Shown: one piece after another, positions 7,941 through 15,968 of the stretch
How the letters are laid out: every line of letters starts with the position of its first letter
Position numbering within the stretch: position 1 is the first letter of the stretch
Assembly: GCA_036266835.1 (NCBI GenBank)
Contig: DATAXD010000051.1
Span: 1-23,475 of the forward strand
DNA: 23,475 bases
Source: Galbitalea sp036266835
GTDB taxonomy: Bacteria > Actinomycetota > Actinomycetes > Actinomycetales > Microbacteriaceae
Direction: 5' to 3'
The notes under the pieces: generated by a model
What the model was told of the DNA's origin: nothing
The model's database searches: none
What the model saw: the letters and a program-made list of their open reading frames with translations, nothing else
Program-made: the position numbers and the translations under genes

Positions 7941-8681
7941 CTACCGGGCACGGTATTTGCTCGCAGCGTCGACCAGTCCCTCGAAGAGCCGGAGGTCATC
8001 CTGGGTTTGCTCCGGATGCCACTGCACGCCGAGGCCGAATGGCACCGAATCGACCTCGATCGCCTGAATCACCCCATCAGCCGTCGTCGCGGTCACCGTA
8101 AGACCATCACCCACGCGGCCGATCGCCTGGTGGTGATAGACCTTTCCCGTCAGGCCGACTCCGACCAGCTCAGACAATTCGCTGCCTGCTCCGACCTCGA
8201 CGGACACGTCGTTGAAGTTGCCCGCTCCGAGCTGGTAGCGGCTTGAGCCGACCACGTCCGGCAGGTGCTGGATGAGCGTACCGCCGAGCGCGACATTGAG
8301 AACCTGAGCGCCGCGGCAGATCCCGAGGAACGGAAGCTCGCGCTCGATGGCCCCGCGCAGCAGCGCATCCTCCCAGGCGTCTCGCTCCAGGCTCGGAACA
8401 TCCGCAGTTGGATGCGCCTGCTGACCGTACCTCGCGGCATCGACATCCTGGCCTCCGGTCACGATCAGCCCGTCGAGCCCATCGAGGACTCGAGAGACGA
8501 TCGCCTCCGATGCCGGCTGGGGCGGCAGGAGGACGGCGATACCTCCGGATCTGGTGACCGAGTCCAGATAGACCTCTGGCAGGAACGCTGCACGGACATC
8601 CCACACCCCGGTCTGTGCCTGCTGGAGGTAGGTGGTGAGCCCGATTACCGGACCGGCGGCGCGGGTGGTAGCTGTGGACAA
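7941..8681 (-). CDS. Gamma-glutamyl-gamma-aminobutyrate hydrolase family protein (PuuD-like)
   Basis: A class I glutamine-amidotransferase-like peptidase (C26). PuuD hydrolyses gamma-glutamyl-GABA to glutamate and GABA in putrescine breakdown; other members act on related gamma-glutamyl amides. The 246-residue product shows the substrate loop TGGQDVDAARYGQ at 75-87, nucleophile Cys122 in GICRGAQ, HHQA at 183-186, and catalytic His222/Glu224 in WHPEQ. Start choice matters: TTG at 8681 follows AAGGAG by 7 nt, while an ATG at 8732 would add 17 non-conserved Ser/Arg/Pro-rich residues and has no convincing ribosome site. The gntR gene follows. Other puu genes are not in the window. Confidence 0.88.
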   Translation of the reverse strand: MSTATTRAAGPVIGLTTYLQQAQTGVWDVRAAFLPEVYLDSVTRSGGIAVLLPPQPASEAIVSRVLDGLDGLIVTGGQDVDAARYGQQAHPTADVPSLERDAWEDALLRGAIERELPFLGICRGAQVLNVALGGTLIQHLPDVVGSSRYQLGAGNFNDVSVEVGAGSELSELVGVGLTGKVYHHQAIGRVGDGLTVTATTADGVIQAIEVDSVPFGLGVQWHPEQTQDDLRLFEGLVDAASKYRAR

Positions 8682-8774
8682 GGGTGCTCTCCTTCTGTCG
8701 GGATCCGAAGAACGGTTTGAGGAGCTCCGCATTCCCGCACCCGCTCGACCGCAGCCGCAACGGGACTGTATCGA

Positions 8775-8803
8775 TTGTTACGGTCGAGCGGTGGCGCTGT
8801 CAA
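8775..8803 (-). promoter_or_regulatory. Promoter of the puuD-gntR unit
   Basis: On the minus strand a consensus -35 TTGACA (8798-8803) is separated by exactly 17 bp from TAACAA(T) (8775-8780). The predicted start near 8768 gives a leader of about 87 nt before the TTG start at 8681. It is the best sigma-70-type match I found in the window. Confidence 0.7.
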
Positions 8804-8866
8804 TGGTTGGAAGAAAGACCTTTAAAAGCGTTGCGCAACGAGCCCGTCTCGCCGCCCGGTCATGGT

Positions 8867-9802
8867 CTAGCGGGGTGCGGGTAGCCCAATCAACTCCGAA
8901 ACAACCTTTACGAGCGTCGCGGCGACTTCAGCGTTGTGCGACCCGGGCGATCGCGGGGTGGGGCGCGGATGTCCGCGCATTCCGTTCAGCCCACGGGGCG
9001 CGAAGTAGTCGGACCCCATTACCCCGGCCGCCGTCGCGGCATACAGGATCGGAAGCGCGCCGATCGATACCGGCTGTCCCAGCGTGCGCATCCCCCAATT
9101 GGCAATCGGATGCACCGCACGCGGCAGCGATGCGAAGCCACTGCCCACGATGCCGGTTGCCGTGAATCCGGGATGCGCTGCTACGGCCATCGAGTCGGCC
9201 CCGGTCCTGCGAAGGTGGCGTTCCAACTCGTCGGTGAGCAGGAGATCGGCGAGTTTAGTGCGGCCGTAGTAATCGAACCCGCGGTAATCGTCGCCACGGA
9301 CATCCGCCCGGATGCGGGCTCCGTCGAGGGTTGCGGATGCGTGCCTGCTGCTGCTCACGAAGACGACTCGGCTTCCGGGAGTCGACTCGATCGCGGGAAG
9401 CAGCCGCCAGGTGAGCGCGGCCGGACCGAGCACATTAGTTGCCCACTGCAGCTCGAATCCGTCGGGCGAGAATTCGAGCGGCGGAGACATGATTCCTGCA
9501 TTGTTGATCAGGAGATCGAGACGACCGTCGATCCGACGGCTGAGCCTCTCGACCGCTGCCGCCACCGACTCGAGGCTGCTGACGTCGAGCGACACGAGCT
9601 CCGGGCGAGCACCGGATGCCGCAGCGTCCACGCGCGCCAGTGCCGCGGAGCCGCGCCCGGTGTTGCGGCTCCCAACGAGCACACGTGCGCCGTGGCCTGC
9701 GAGCACTTCGGCGACACGCAAGCCGAGGCCACCGGTCGCTCCGGTGACGAGCGCGACGCGGCCCGTCTGGTCCGGCACATCCGTGTCGCGCCATCGGGGC
9801 AT
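8867..9802 (-). CDS. Short-chain dehydrogenase/reductase
   Basis: A 311-residue classical SDR with an N-terminal Rossmann fold: cofactor motif TGATGGLG at 20-27, Asp-containing LDVSS near 72-76, NNAG at 100-103, active-site Ser about 150-152 and the YxxxK pair Tyr179/Lys183. The acidic or basic residue after strand 2 is Arg46 in GSRN, which suggests NADP(H) preference. Length and the extended C-terminus resemble the retinol-dehydrogenase/WWOX-like group acting on bulky hydrophobic alcohols or ketones; the substrate is unknown. It begins 24 nt after the ABC permease stop, making it the last gene of a four-gene minus-strand operon. Confidence 0.92.
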   Translation of the reverse strand: MPRWRDTDVPDQTGRVALVTGATGGLGLRVAEVLAGHGARVLVGSRNTGRGSAALARVDAAASGARPELVSLDVSSLESVAAAVERLSRRIDGRLDLLINNAGIMSPPLEFSPDGFELQWATNVLGPAALTWRLLPAIESTPGSRVVFVSSSRHASATLDGARIRADVRGDDYRGFDYYGRTKLADLLLTDELERHLRRTGADSMAVAAHPGFTATGIVGSGFASLPRAVHPIANWGMRTLGQPVSIGALPILYAATAAGVMGSDYFAPRGLNGMRGHPRPTPRSPGSHNAEVAATLVKVVSELIGLPAPR

Positions 9803-9826
9803 GCGTCGAGCCTTCTCAACTGTGGT

Positions 9827-10810
9827 CTAGGTGGCCAGGGGATTCCTGATTCTGATGCCACCGTATCCGAGCGCAAGAAGCACGGCAGCGCCAATCCCTG
9901 CGGCAAGGAGCGCCGCGGGCTGCGCGAGCGGAATCGGCGCGGCCAGCTGGAACCCACTGCCGTAGTCGAACACCGCGCGCCCCAGCACAACGAACCAGTT
10001 GCGCGGATCGTTCGCTCCGAGGAACGGCACAACCAGATCCCAGGCAAGGAACACGATTGCGGGGATCGCGAACACGCCCGCCATCGCCCCGACGAGGATG
10101 CCGCCCGCACCGAAAAACACCACGACCAGCAACACCACTCCCCACTGGGCCAGCGCATTCTGCGCTGGCGGCAATGCCAGAGGCGGATACTTGCCAAACG
10201 GCAGTTGCGATGACACCACTGCCGTCGCGATCGAGCGGGCCACGACGTCGACCACGATGACCGTGATGATCACTACCGGTGCCGCCACCAGCAGCGCCAG
10301 CTGACGAGCCAGCACGGTTCTTGCAGTGCCGGTTCTTGCCAGGGTCACCTTCTCGAAGTGATACCGCCGCTGCACGGTCGACATCCACAGACCAAGAAGG
10401 AAGAACAGCACCGGGAAGAAGATGAACCCGAAGTACTTGAGGCTTTCCGAAACTGAGCTGTCTGGCGACAGCGCGATGATCGAGTCGGCCATCCCGTCAT
10501 AGTCGTACCGGGCGAGATTGGTAACCGTCTGTTCGTTACCGTGCACGACGACCACGGCGGGTTTTCTCAGGTCGGCCGCGAAGTCCATCCCGTTCGCGCG
10601 ATATTCGGCCTTCGTATTGAGAACCTGCGCGTAGTCCGTATGAACGGCACCAGCCTGGTTCGCCACGTTCAGCACGGCGAAGAGCGCGCAGGCCACGAGG
10701 CACACCGGAAGGATGATGCCGCGCCACAGCAGACGTAGCTCGAATCGCACGCCGGCGGGCAGCGACCACGCGCGCCTGTCGTCTGCGGCCAGGGCTCGCG
10801 AGGAGGTCAT
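9827..10810 (-). CDS. ABC transporter permease (ABC-2 type)
   Basis: A 327-residue membrane protein. One helix at about 31-50 is followed by a polar extracytoplasmic loop of about 70 residues (containing TKAEYRANGMDFAADL and a VVVVHGNEQT segment), then five more helices: about 127-145, 172-195, 220-245, 250-268 and 298-318. That layout (helix, large outside loop, helices) matches ABC-2/NatB-like export permeases. Its start overlaps the stop of the ATPase gene by 4 nt, so the two are co-translated partners. Cargo is unknown; the exported Trp-rich protein encoded first in the operon is either the cargo or functionally linked. Confidence 0.88.
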   Translation of the reverse strand: MTSSRALAADDRRAWSLPAGVRFELRLLWRGIILPVCLVACALFAVLNVANQAGAVHTDYAQVLNTKAEYRANGMDFAADLRKPAVVVVHGNEQTVTNLARYDYDGMADSIIALSPDSSVSESLKYFGFIFFPVLFFLLGLWMSTVQRRYHFEKVTLARTGTARTVLARQLALLVAAPVVIITVIVVDVVARSIATAVVSSQLPFGKYPPLALPPAQNALAQWGVVLLVVVFFGAGGILVGAMAGVFAIPAIVFLAWDLVVPFLGANDPRNWFVVLGRAVFDYGSGFQLAAPIPLAQPAALLAAGIGAAVLLALGYGGIRIRNPLAT

Positions 10811-11451
10811 GCCGTGACTCCGTCGGTGAGCGCATCCGTTGAACTGAGCTTTCCGTCGACGAGCTCGATGCGGCGGGCGCCGAGCCCCTCGAAGGCGTCG
10901 TCATGGTGGCCGGTGAGCAGCACGGTTGCCGCGGATGCCCTCTCGCGAACGGCCGTCGCGAACTCGGCCACCGTCGGCGCATCCACTCCGTTCAGCGCCT
11001 CATCGAAGATGAGGTAGCGAGCCCCACTGGCCAGTGCGGCTACGAGGTGAAGGCGTTTTCGTTGCCCGTGGCTCAACGATCGTGCGCGCATCCGCAGGAG
11101 AGCGTGATCCGCTATTGCCGGTGCGACCGCCGCGAGGGAAGTGCGCGAGAAGGACCGCCCCAACAACAGTCGAACGTTCTCATAGCCGCTCAGATACGGA
11201 AATACCGGTGCATCGTCGAAGCACACGTAGAGGTTCGAACGCACCCGGGCAACATCCGCACCATCGAAGCGGATGCTGCCCGAGTAACGCTGAATGCCCG
11301 CAATCGCTCGAATCAGGGTCGTTTTACCTGACCCGTTCGTACCGACGAGATGCGTAATGGTTTCGGCACGGAGGGTTGCATTGCAGTGTTCGAGGATGGT
11401 TCTGCCGCGGACGGCAACACTGACACTGTCGATTTCGATCACGGTCGTCAC
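10807..11451 (-). CDS. ABC transporter ATP-binding protein
   Basis: A compact 214-residue nucleotide-binding domain with Walker A GTNGSGKTT (about 37-45), a Q-loop region in which the usual Gln is not obvious (YVCFDDAPVFPYLSGYENV), signature LSHGQRKR (about 127-134), Walker B YLIFDEAL (about 146-153) and switch His in LLTGHH. The signature reads LSHGQ instead of LSGGQ, a tolerated variant. GTG start at 11451 with AGAGAG upstream. It overlaps the permease gene by 4 nt and follows the exported-protein gene by 20 nt; the pair should form a 2+2 exporter. Confidence 0.93.
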   Translation of the reverse strand: MTTVIEIDSVSVAVRGRTILEHCNATLRAETITHLVGTNGSGKTTLIRAIAGIQRYSGSIRFDGADVARVRSNLYVCFDDAPVFPYLSGYENVRLLLGRSFSRTSLAAVAPAIADHALLRMRARSLSHGQRKRLHLVAALASGARYLIFDEALNGVDAPTVAEFATAVRERASAATVLLTGHHDDAFEGLGARRIELVDGKLSSTDALTDGVTA

Positions 11452-11471
11452 TTATCTCTCTTGGTCGGTTA

Positions 11472-12035
11472 TCAGCTGTCGGAGTGGGTCAACTTGCCGG
11501 GCTTCAGCGTGAAGTAGTCCGTCTTGGTCTGCGAATAAACATTGACGGTGCCCCACGGCGTGATCACCCCGGCGCCGATGGTTGCCGTCGCTCGCCAGAG
11601 ATGCTCGGCGCTGTTTGCGAACGTGCGCTTCACGCCGCCGAGCGAGACCGTATTGGGAAAGACGAACCCGTCGGCCTGCCAGGCGGAGCTCGAGCTCATC
11701 GCGGAACCATTCCAGAACCACTGGAAGGTATCGGTCACCCACGCGAGTGCGCCGCCGCGCTGCCAGGTCTCGCGCTCTCCCTGGAGGGCTGCCGGGGTCG
11801 CGAAGTGCGAGCCGTTGCTCGACTCCGTCGCGGGAGCCGAGTCGGTGATGCCGGTTACGCTGCCCCAGTCGCTGAGCGCTGGAGGCGGCGTCGTGGGAGG
11901 CGTGTCGTCGGCCGATGCCGGGCCGGCGACAGCCGCCGCGAGCGCGAGGCCGATGACTCCGCTGGCTATCGCGCGAGCGGTTCGGCTTCGCAGCAGCCCG
12001 CGGGCCGCGTGGGTGCCGAGAGGATGATTGGACAT
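11472..12035 (-). CDS. Exported Trp-rich protein of unknown function
   Basis: 187 residues from ATG 12035, which follows AAGGAG by 5 nt; an in-frame GTG at 12077 is possible but lacks such a site. Residues 1-43 form a Sec signal peptide: basic n-region (RSRTARA), hydrophobic core (GVIGLALAAAVAG), and a likely cut after PASA. The mature part, about 144 residues, starts with a Pro/Thr stretch (DDTPPTTPPPALSD), has eight Trp and no Cys, and ends in a Lys-rich segment (KTDYFTLKPGKLTHSDS). I do not recognise the family. As first gene of an operon with an ABC exporter and an SDR, it could be a toxin-like peptide precursor, an envelope protein or a sensor for the transporter; a weak resemblance to lactococcin-972-type proteins was not strong enough to call. 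Confidence 0.75.
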   Translation of the reverse strand: MSNHPLGTHAARGLLRSRTARAIASGVIGLALAAAVAGPASADDTPPTTPPPALSDWGSVTGITDSAPATESSNGSHFATPAALQGERETWQRGGALAWVTDTFQWFWNGSAMSSSSAWQADGFVFPNTVSLGGVKRTFANSAEHLWRATATIGAGVITPWGTVNVYSQTKTDYFTLKPGKLTHSDS

Positions 12036-12087
12036 TTCAACTCCTTGTCTCGGGTCGGACGTGAATGCCTCGACCATGTGAGCCTAG

Positions 12088-12100
12088 AGACTATGAGTCT
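12088..12100. repeat. Small dyad in the divergent promoter region
   Basis: AGACT (12088-12092) and AGTCT (12096-12100) flank ATG, a 13-bp dyad between the exported-protein gene and the dioxygenase gene. TAGTCT on the minus strand could be a -10 for the leftward operon, so the dyad might be an operator. Short arms; tentative. Confidence 0.3.
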
Positions 12101-12115
12101 TATTCAAAGAGCCGA

Positions 12116-12133
12116 GAAAGTTATCCACACCCC
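12116..12133. repeat. 18-bp exact repeat containing a perfect DnaA box (copy 1)
   Basis: GAAAGTTATCCACACCCC occurs here and again at 19566-19583. TTATCCACA (12121-12129) is a perfect consensus DnaA box. This copy lies in the 225-bp gap between the leftward exported-protein operon and the rightward dioxygenase gene. Confidence 0.7.
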
Positions 12134-12246
12134 TTGCGCCGGGAGACTGGCTATGCATTGCGTTGCTCGGCAGACAGCGAATGACCGCTGGTATTGGCGC
12201 GTCGGATCGCTCGCACGGTTGTTCGCTCGGGGTTCGCGGCGCTGGT

Positions 12247-12252
12247 GATACT
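12247..12252 (+). promoter_or_regulatory. -10-like hexamer for leaderless dioxygenase mRNA
   Basis: GATACT lies 8 nt before the GTG start at 12261, and there is no Shine-Dalgarno in the interval. This fits a leaderless transcript; -35 not evident. Confidence 0.4.
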
Positions 12253-12260
12253 TTTGCCCG

Positions 12261-13063
12261 GTGACTGAACCGCTGACCTACGGCACGTATCTCGCCCTCG
12301 ACGAGTTGCTGGGTGCACAGCATCCGCGCAGTACTCCGCCGCACCACGATGAGCTGCTCTTCATCATCCAGCACCAAACATCGGAGCTGTGGCTCAAGCT
12401 CATGCTGCACGAACTGCGCTCAGCGCGTGACGCGCTGCGCAACGACGATCTGCACACGGCCCTCAAGCGCACGGCGCGGGTCAAGCAGATCCAGTTCCAG
12501 CTGACCGAGCAGTGGTCGGTGCTGGCGACTCTCACGCCATCCGAGTACGTCGAGTTTCGGCAGTTCCTGGCGACGTCATCGGGCTTTCAGTCGTACCAGT
12601 ACCGCGCCGTCGAGTTTCTCCTGGGCAACAAGAACGCCTCGATGCTCGATGTGTTCACCTCCGATCCACCTGCGCGGGCGATGTTGGCAGAGCTGCTGGA
12701 TGAACCCACGCTGTATGACGAGTTCCTGCGGATGCTCGCACGCGCCGGGTTTGCGGTGCCCACCGCGCTGCTGGAACGCGACGTTCGGCTCGCCCACGTG
12801 TTCACGCCGGAGCTGGTGCCCGTCTTGTTGTCCATCTATAAGGATCCGAAGGACCACTGGCGCTTCTACGAGGCCTGCGAGGAACTCGTCGACATCGAGG
12901 ACAACTTCCAGCTGTGGCGATTCCGTCACCTACGCACTGTGCAACGCACGATCGGGATGAAGACGGGTACCGGCGGATCGGCGGGCGTCGCGTTCCTCGA
13001 GCGAGCGCTCAGCCAGACGTTTTTCCCGGAGCTCTACGCGGTACGCAACGAGATTGGCGCTTG

Positions 13064-13064
<1 letters not shown>
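12261..13064 (+). CDS. kynA: Tryptophan 2,3-dioxygenase
   Basis: A haem enzyme that opens the indole ring of L-tryptophan with O2 to give N-formylkynurenine. The 267-residue, all-helical protein (normal bacterial length 260-300) has FIIQHQTSELWLKL at 34-47, with His38 equivalent to the active-site His of characterised enzymes, Arg115 in YRAVEFLLG (substrate carboxylate), the haem-ligand His223 in FRHLRTVQRTIG, and GTGGSAG at 236-242 which closes over the substrate. GTG start at 12261, chosen because the N-terminus MTEPLTYGTYLALDELLG fits the family and a -10-like hexamer lies just upstream. The amidohydrolase gene begins at the A of its TGA stop, so both are made together. No kynureninase gene is in the window. 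Confidence 0.96.
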
Positions 13065-14016
<952 letters not shown>

Positions 14017-14085
14017 GCGACGGTCCGGCTTGCGAACCGACTAGCAACGTTAGCATGAGAGACACCAGCCCACGAAAGGAAACCC
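14017..14085. promoter_or_regulatory. Divergent promoter gap between tRNA-Lys and bcp
   Basis: This 69-bp gap holds the quasi-palindrome GCAACGTTAGC. TAGCAT on the plus strand could be the bcp -10 (leader about 25 nt, ribosome site AAAGGA), and TAACGT on the minus strand the tRNA -10; the two overlap. No clear -35 elements. Confidence 0.35.
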
Positions 14086-14559
14086 ATGGCCGAGATCCGG
14101 CTCGAGGTCGGCGATACTGCGCCAGCGTTCACCCTTCCGGATCAGGATGGTAAGCCGGTGTCGCTCTCCGATTTCGCGGGCAAGAAGACGATCGTGTACT
14201 TCTATCCGGCGGCATCCACGCCCGGGTGCACGACTCAGGCGTGCGACTTTCGCGACAGCATCAACTCGCTGAAGTCCGCCGGCTACCAGGTGCTCGGTGT
14301 ATCAAAGGATGAGCTGCCTGCGCTCAAGAAGTTTCAGAAAGAACAGGCACTCAACTTCCCGCTGCTGAGCGATCCGGATCTCGCCGTGCACAATGCGTAC
14401 GGCTCATACGGCGAGAAGATGCTGTACGGCAAGCCGATCACGGGGACTCTGCGCTCGACCTTCGTCGTCGATGAGACGGGCAAGATCGAGCTGCCGCTCT
14501 ACAACGTCAAAGCCACCGGTCACGTCGCAAGCCTCCGCAAGAAGCTCGGGCTCAACTAG
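14086..14559 (+). CDS. bcp: Thioredoxin-dependent thiol peroxidase, Bcp/PrxQ type
   Basis: Reduces hydrogen peroxide and organic hydroperoxides in the cytoplasm with electrons from thioredoxin. 157 residues, the standard length. The active-site segment PAASTPGCTTQACDF holds peroxidatic Cys48 and resolving Cys53, the four-residue spacing of the Bcp class; upstream TLPDQDGKPVSLSDFAGKKTIVYFYP is the typical thioredoxin-fold start. ATG at 14086 follows AAAGGAAACCC. Its promoter faces the tRNA-Lys gene. It ends just before the inverted-repeat element at 14565-14708, which separates it from a convergent membrane-protein gene. Confidence 0.96.
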   Translation: MAEIRLEVGDTAPAFTLPDQDGKPVSLSDFAGKKTIVYFYPAASTPGCTTQACDFRDSINSLKSAGYQVLGVSKDELPALKKFQKEQALNFPLLSDPDLAVHNAYGSYGEKMLYGKPITGTLRSTFVVDETGKIELPLYNVKATGHVASLRKKLGLN

Positions 14560-14564
14560 CGCAT

Positions 14565-14708
14565 CCCCCACTCTCGTTTTTCAGGAGGTTGTGTAAGCGC
14601 CCATCACGATTGAGCCGGATTTGCTCCACACTGACGGGCATCCGTCACTCCAGTCCCACAGCCTCCTGAATTGCGAGAGCGCACTCCTGAAAAAGGAGAG
14701 TGAGGGGG
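14565..14708. repeat. 144-bp nested inverted-repeat element between convergent genes
   Basis: Outer arms: CCCCC-ACTCTC-G-TTTTT-CAGGAG (14565-14587) pair with CTCCTG-AAAAA-G-GAGAGT-GA-GGGGG (14684-14708), about 22 pairs with one mismatch and a 2-nt bulge. Alternative partner: TTCAGGAGGTTGTG (14580-14593) pairs with CACAGCCTCCTGAA (14657-14670), 14 pairs including one G-U. Both partners compete for CAGGAG at 14582-14587. Between them is a perfect 6-bp hairpin, TGACGG-GCAT-CCGTCA (14632-14647), and the 3' arm has its own CTCCT-GAAAA-AGGAG hairpin (14685-14698). It fills the gap between bcp and the 14709 gene almost exactly, touching the latter's stop. Either a dispersed palindromic repeat or a structured bidirectional 3' end. 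Confidence 0.8.
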
Positions 14709-15128
14709 CTAGAAGGTGCGGTGGTCGCGGTCGTCGTCGTCGCGGGAGGGGCGGGCCGTTGCCCGAAGTACCGGGCGCGTGAACACCAACACCACCAATA
14801 CCAGTGCGGGCGCCAGCAGCACCCAGCCGAGCGTCGGCTCCTTCGTAACGAGGATGCTGTACGCGACAAGCCCCTGCAGCACAGCGAGCGCCACCACCGC
14901 TCCGCGAATCCACGGTCGCGCGCGCAGGATGTTCCATCCGACCATGATCACGAGTACAGCGAAGATCGCCGCGGTCACCGCGTACGCGATTGCGGTCGCC
15001 GGATACTCCGGATTACCCACAAATATCTCGACCACGAGATAAATCGTGCCAGCCACGAGTCCCGCTCCTTCGAGCAAAACCAGGGCCGCAAGCGTGTAAA
15101 GCAGCGGGTTTTTCGGTCTTTCGCTCAC
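14709..15128 (-). CDS. Four-helix membrane protein of unknown function
   Basis: 139 residues from GTG 15128 (SERPKNPLLYTLAALVLLEG...). Four hydrophobic segments at about 8-28, 40-62, 70-88 and 95-115 are followed by a charged tail rich in Arg and Asp (ARPSRDDDDRDHRTF). A GTG at 15203 would add 25 polar residues (SHRLSQRPSQINS) that look non-coding and cover the repeat-rich upstream region, so I prefer 15128, although its ribosome site (GGGATG) is weak. It could be a small transport or stress-related membrane protein; no family is recognised. It shares its upstream region with divergent whiB. Its stop abuts the inverted-repeat element. Confidence 0.78.
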   Translation of the reverse strand: MSERPKNPLLYTLAALVLLEGAGLVAGTIYLVVEIFVGNPEYPATAIAYAVTAAIFAVLVIMVGWNILRARPWIRGAVVALAVLQGLVAYSILVTKEPTLGWVLLAPALVLVVLVFTRPVLRATARPSRDDDDRDHRTF

Positions 15129-15216
15129 AGCTACATCCCATACAAAGCTATTGATTTGACTTGGCCTCTGTGAGAGCCTATGTGAGGTTGATTTGACGCT
15201 CACAGGGCTGTGAGCG
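15122..15216. promoter_or_regulatory. Repeat-rich operator region upstream of whiB
   Basis: Holds a 20-bp dyad, CGCTCACAGGGCTGTGAGCG (15197-15216), with 9-bp perfect arms; five TGTGA/TCACA half-sites (15125-15129, 15169-15173, 15181-15185, 15200-15204, 15209-15213); a direct repeat TTGATTTGAC (15151-15160 and 15188-15197); and CGCTCACAG repeated at 15122-15130. In M. tuberculosis whiB1 is controlled by the CRP-family regulator Rv3676, whose site is built of TGTGA/TCACA halves, but none here has the standard 6-bp spacing. Confidence 0.55.
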
Positions 15217-15247
15217 AGTCCCGATTTTTTTCTCCCTCCCGAATCTC

Positions 15248-15260
15248 AGGTCTTCGACCT
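15248..15260 (+). promoter_or_regulatory. Small hairpin upstream of whiB
   Basis: AGGTC-TTC-GACCT forms a perfect 5-bp stem about 50 nt before the whiB start. It may lie in the leader or be a binding site; no more can be said. Confidence 0.3.
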
Positions 15261-15310
15261 ATGCACCGAGCGCGACTATTTGTGCGCGCACCATCGTTAG
15301 GAGCACCACT

Positions 15311-15559
15311 ATGGATTGGCGTGACAAAGCCGCCTGTCTGACTGCAGACCCGGAATTGTTCTTCCCGGTCGGCAACACAGGCCCGGCTGTCGACCAGATC
15401 GACAAGGCGAAAGCCGTTTGCGCGCGCTGCTCCGTGTCCGAAATGTGCCTCCAGTACGCTCTCGAGACGTCCCAGGATTCCGGCGTCTGGGGTGGCCTCA
15501 GCGAGGATGAGCGTCGCGCACTAAAGCGCCGCGCCGCGCGCGCTCGTCGCGCCTCCTAG
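15311..15559 (+). CDS. whiB1: WhiB-family iron-sulfur transcription factor, WhiB1-like
   Basis: 82 residues, WhiB1 size. Four cluster cysteines are present: Cys9 and the trio Cys37-x2-Cys40-x5-Cys46; the turn GVWGG is at 58-62 and a basic C-terminal DNA-contact region (RRALKRRAARARRAS) ends the protein. WhiB proteins bind a nitric-oxide/oxygen-sensitive [4Fe-4S] cluster and act with the principal sigma factor. The ATG at 15311 follows AGGAG with 7 nt spacing. The upstream gap contains the CRP-like half-site cluster. The neighbouring pdtaS gene, one gene further on, mirrors Rv3219-Rv3220c of M. tuberculosis, which supports the WhiB1 assignment. Confidence 0.93.
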   Translation: MDWRDKAACLTADPELFFPVGNTGPAVDQIDKAKAVCARCSVSEMCLQYALETSQDSGVWGGLSEDERRALKRRAARARRAS

Positions 15560-15580
15560 TTCAAACTCCGAGGTCGCCGC

Positions 15581-15958
15581 ATGGCAATTTCGCACGTCCA
15601 GGTGATTTCCGTGCCCGTCACGGATCAGGATCGCGCGCGCGACTTTTATGTCGAGGCCCTCGGATGTGAACTGGCCGCCGACTTCCAGATGAGTCCGGAC
15701 ATGCGTTGGGTCATGGTCAAACCGCCGGAGGCTCAGACGGCGCTGACGCTGGTGACTTGGTTCCCGACCATGCCGGCAGGAAGCCTCCGTGGCCTGGTTC
15801 TCGAGACCACCGATCTTGAATCGGATGTCGAGCGCCTCACCGGGCTTGGGGTCACCATCGAGAACGGGATCGAAGACGCCCCGTGGGGTCGCTACGCGCA
15901 GTTCAGCGACCCCGACGGCAACGGGCTCATCCTGCAGGCAACCTACGCGAACGCCTGA
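15581..15958 (+). CDS. VOC (glyoxalase/bleomycin-resistance fold) protein
   Basis: 125 residues with two beta-alpha-beta-beta-beta modules: residues 1-55 (SHVQVISVPVTDQDRARDFY...) and 65-125 (ending YAQFSDPDGNGLILQ). Candidate metal ligands are His5, the Glu in the VLETTD strand and the final strand's Gln119, where many enzymes have Glu; a changed last ligand is common in proteins that bind rather than catalyse. Function unassigned: possibilities include a lyase, dioxygenase-like enzyme or drug-binding protein. It begins 21 nt after whiB and ends 10 nt before the convergent pdtaS stop; no obvious terminator separates them. Confidence 0.9.
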   Translation: MAISHVQVISVPVTDQDRARDFYVEALGCELAADFQMSPDMRWVMVKPPEAQTALTLVTWFPTMPAGSLRGLVLETTDLESDVERLTGLGVTIENGIEDAPWGRYAQFSDPDGNGLILQATYANA

Positions 15959-15968
15959 CCACGACGAC

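Noticed and set aside
8768..8785. GntR operator TGTATCGATTGT near the puuD promoter
   Set aside because: Only the central ATCGAT is palindromic; the flanks do not mirror, so it does not meet a FadR-type dyad.
8936..10213. A 425-codon plus-strand frame across the SDR and permease genes
   Set aside because: Crosses two well-supported genes on the other strand and has Arg/His/Glu-rich shadow composition with no recognisable domain.
11472..12035. Lactococcin-972-type bacteriocin
   Set aside because: Some order of Trp, His and ATA-like residues recalls the family, but length, spacing and flanking permease type do not match well enough.
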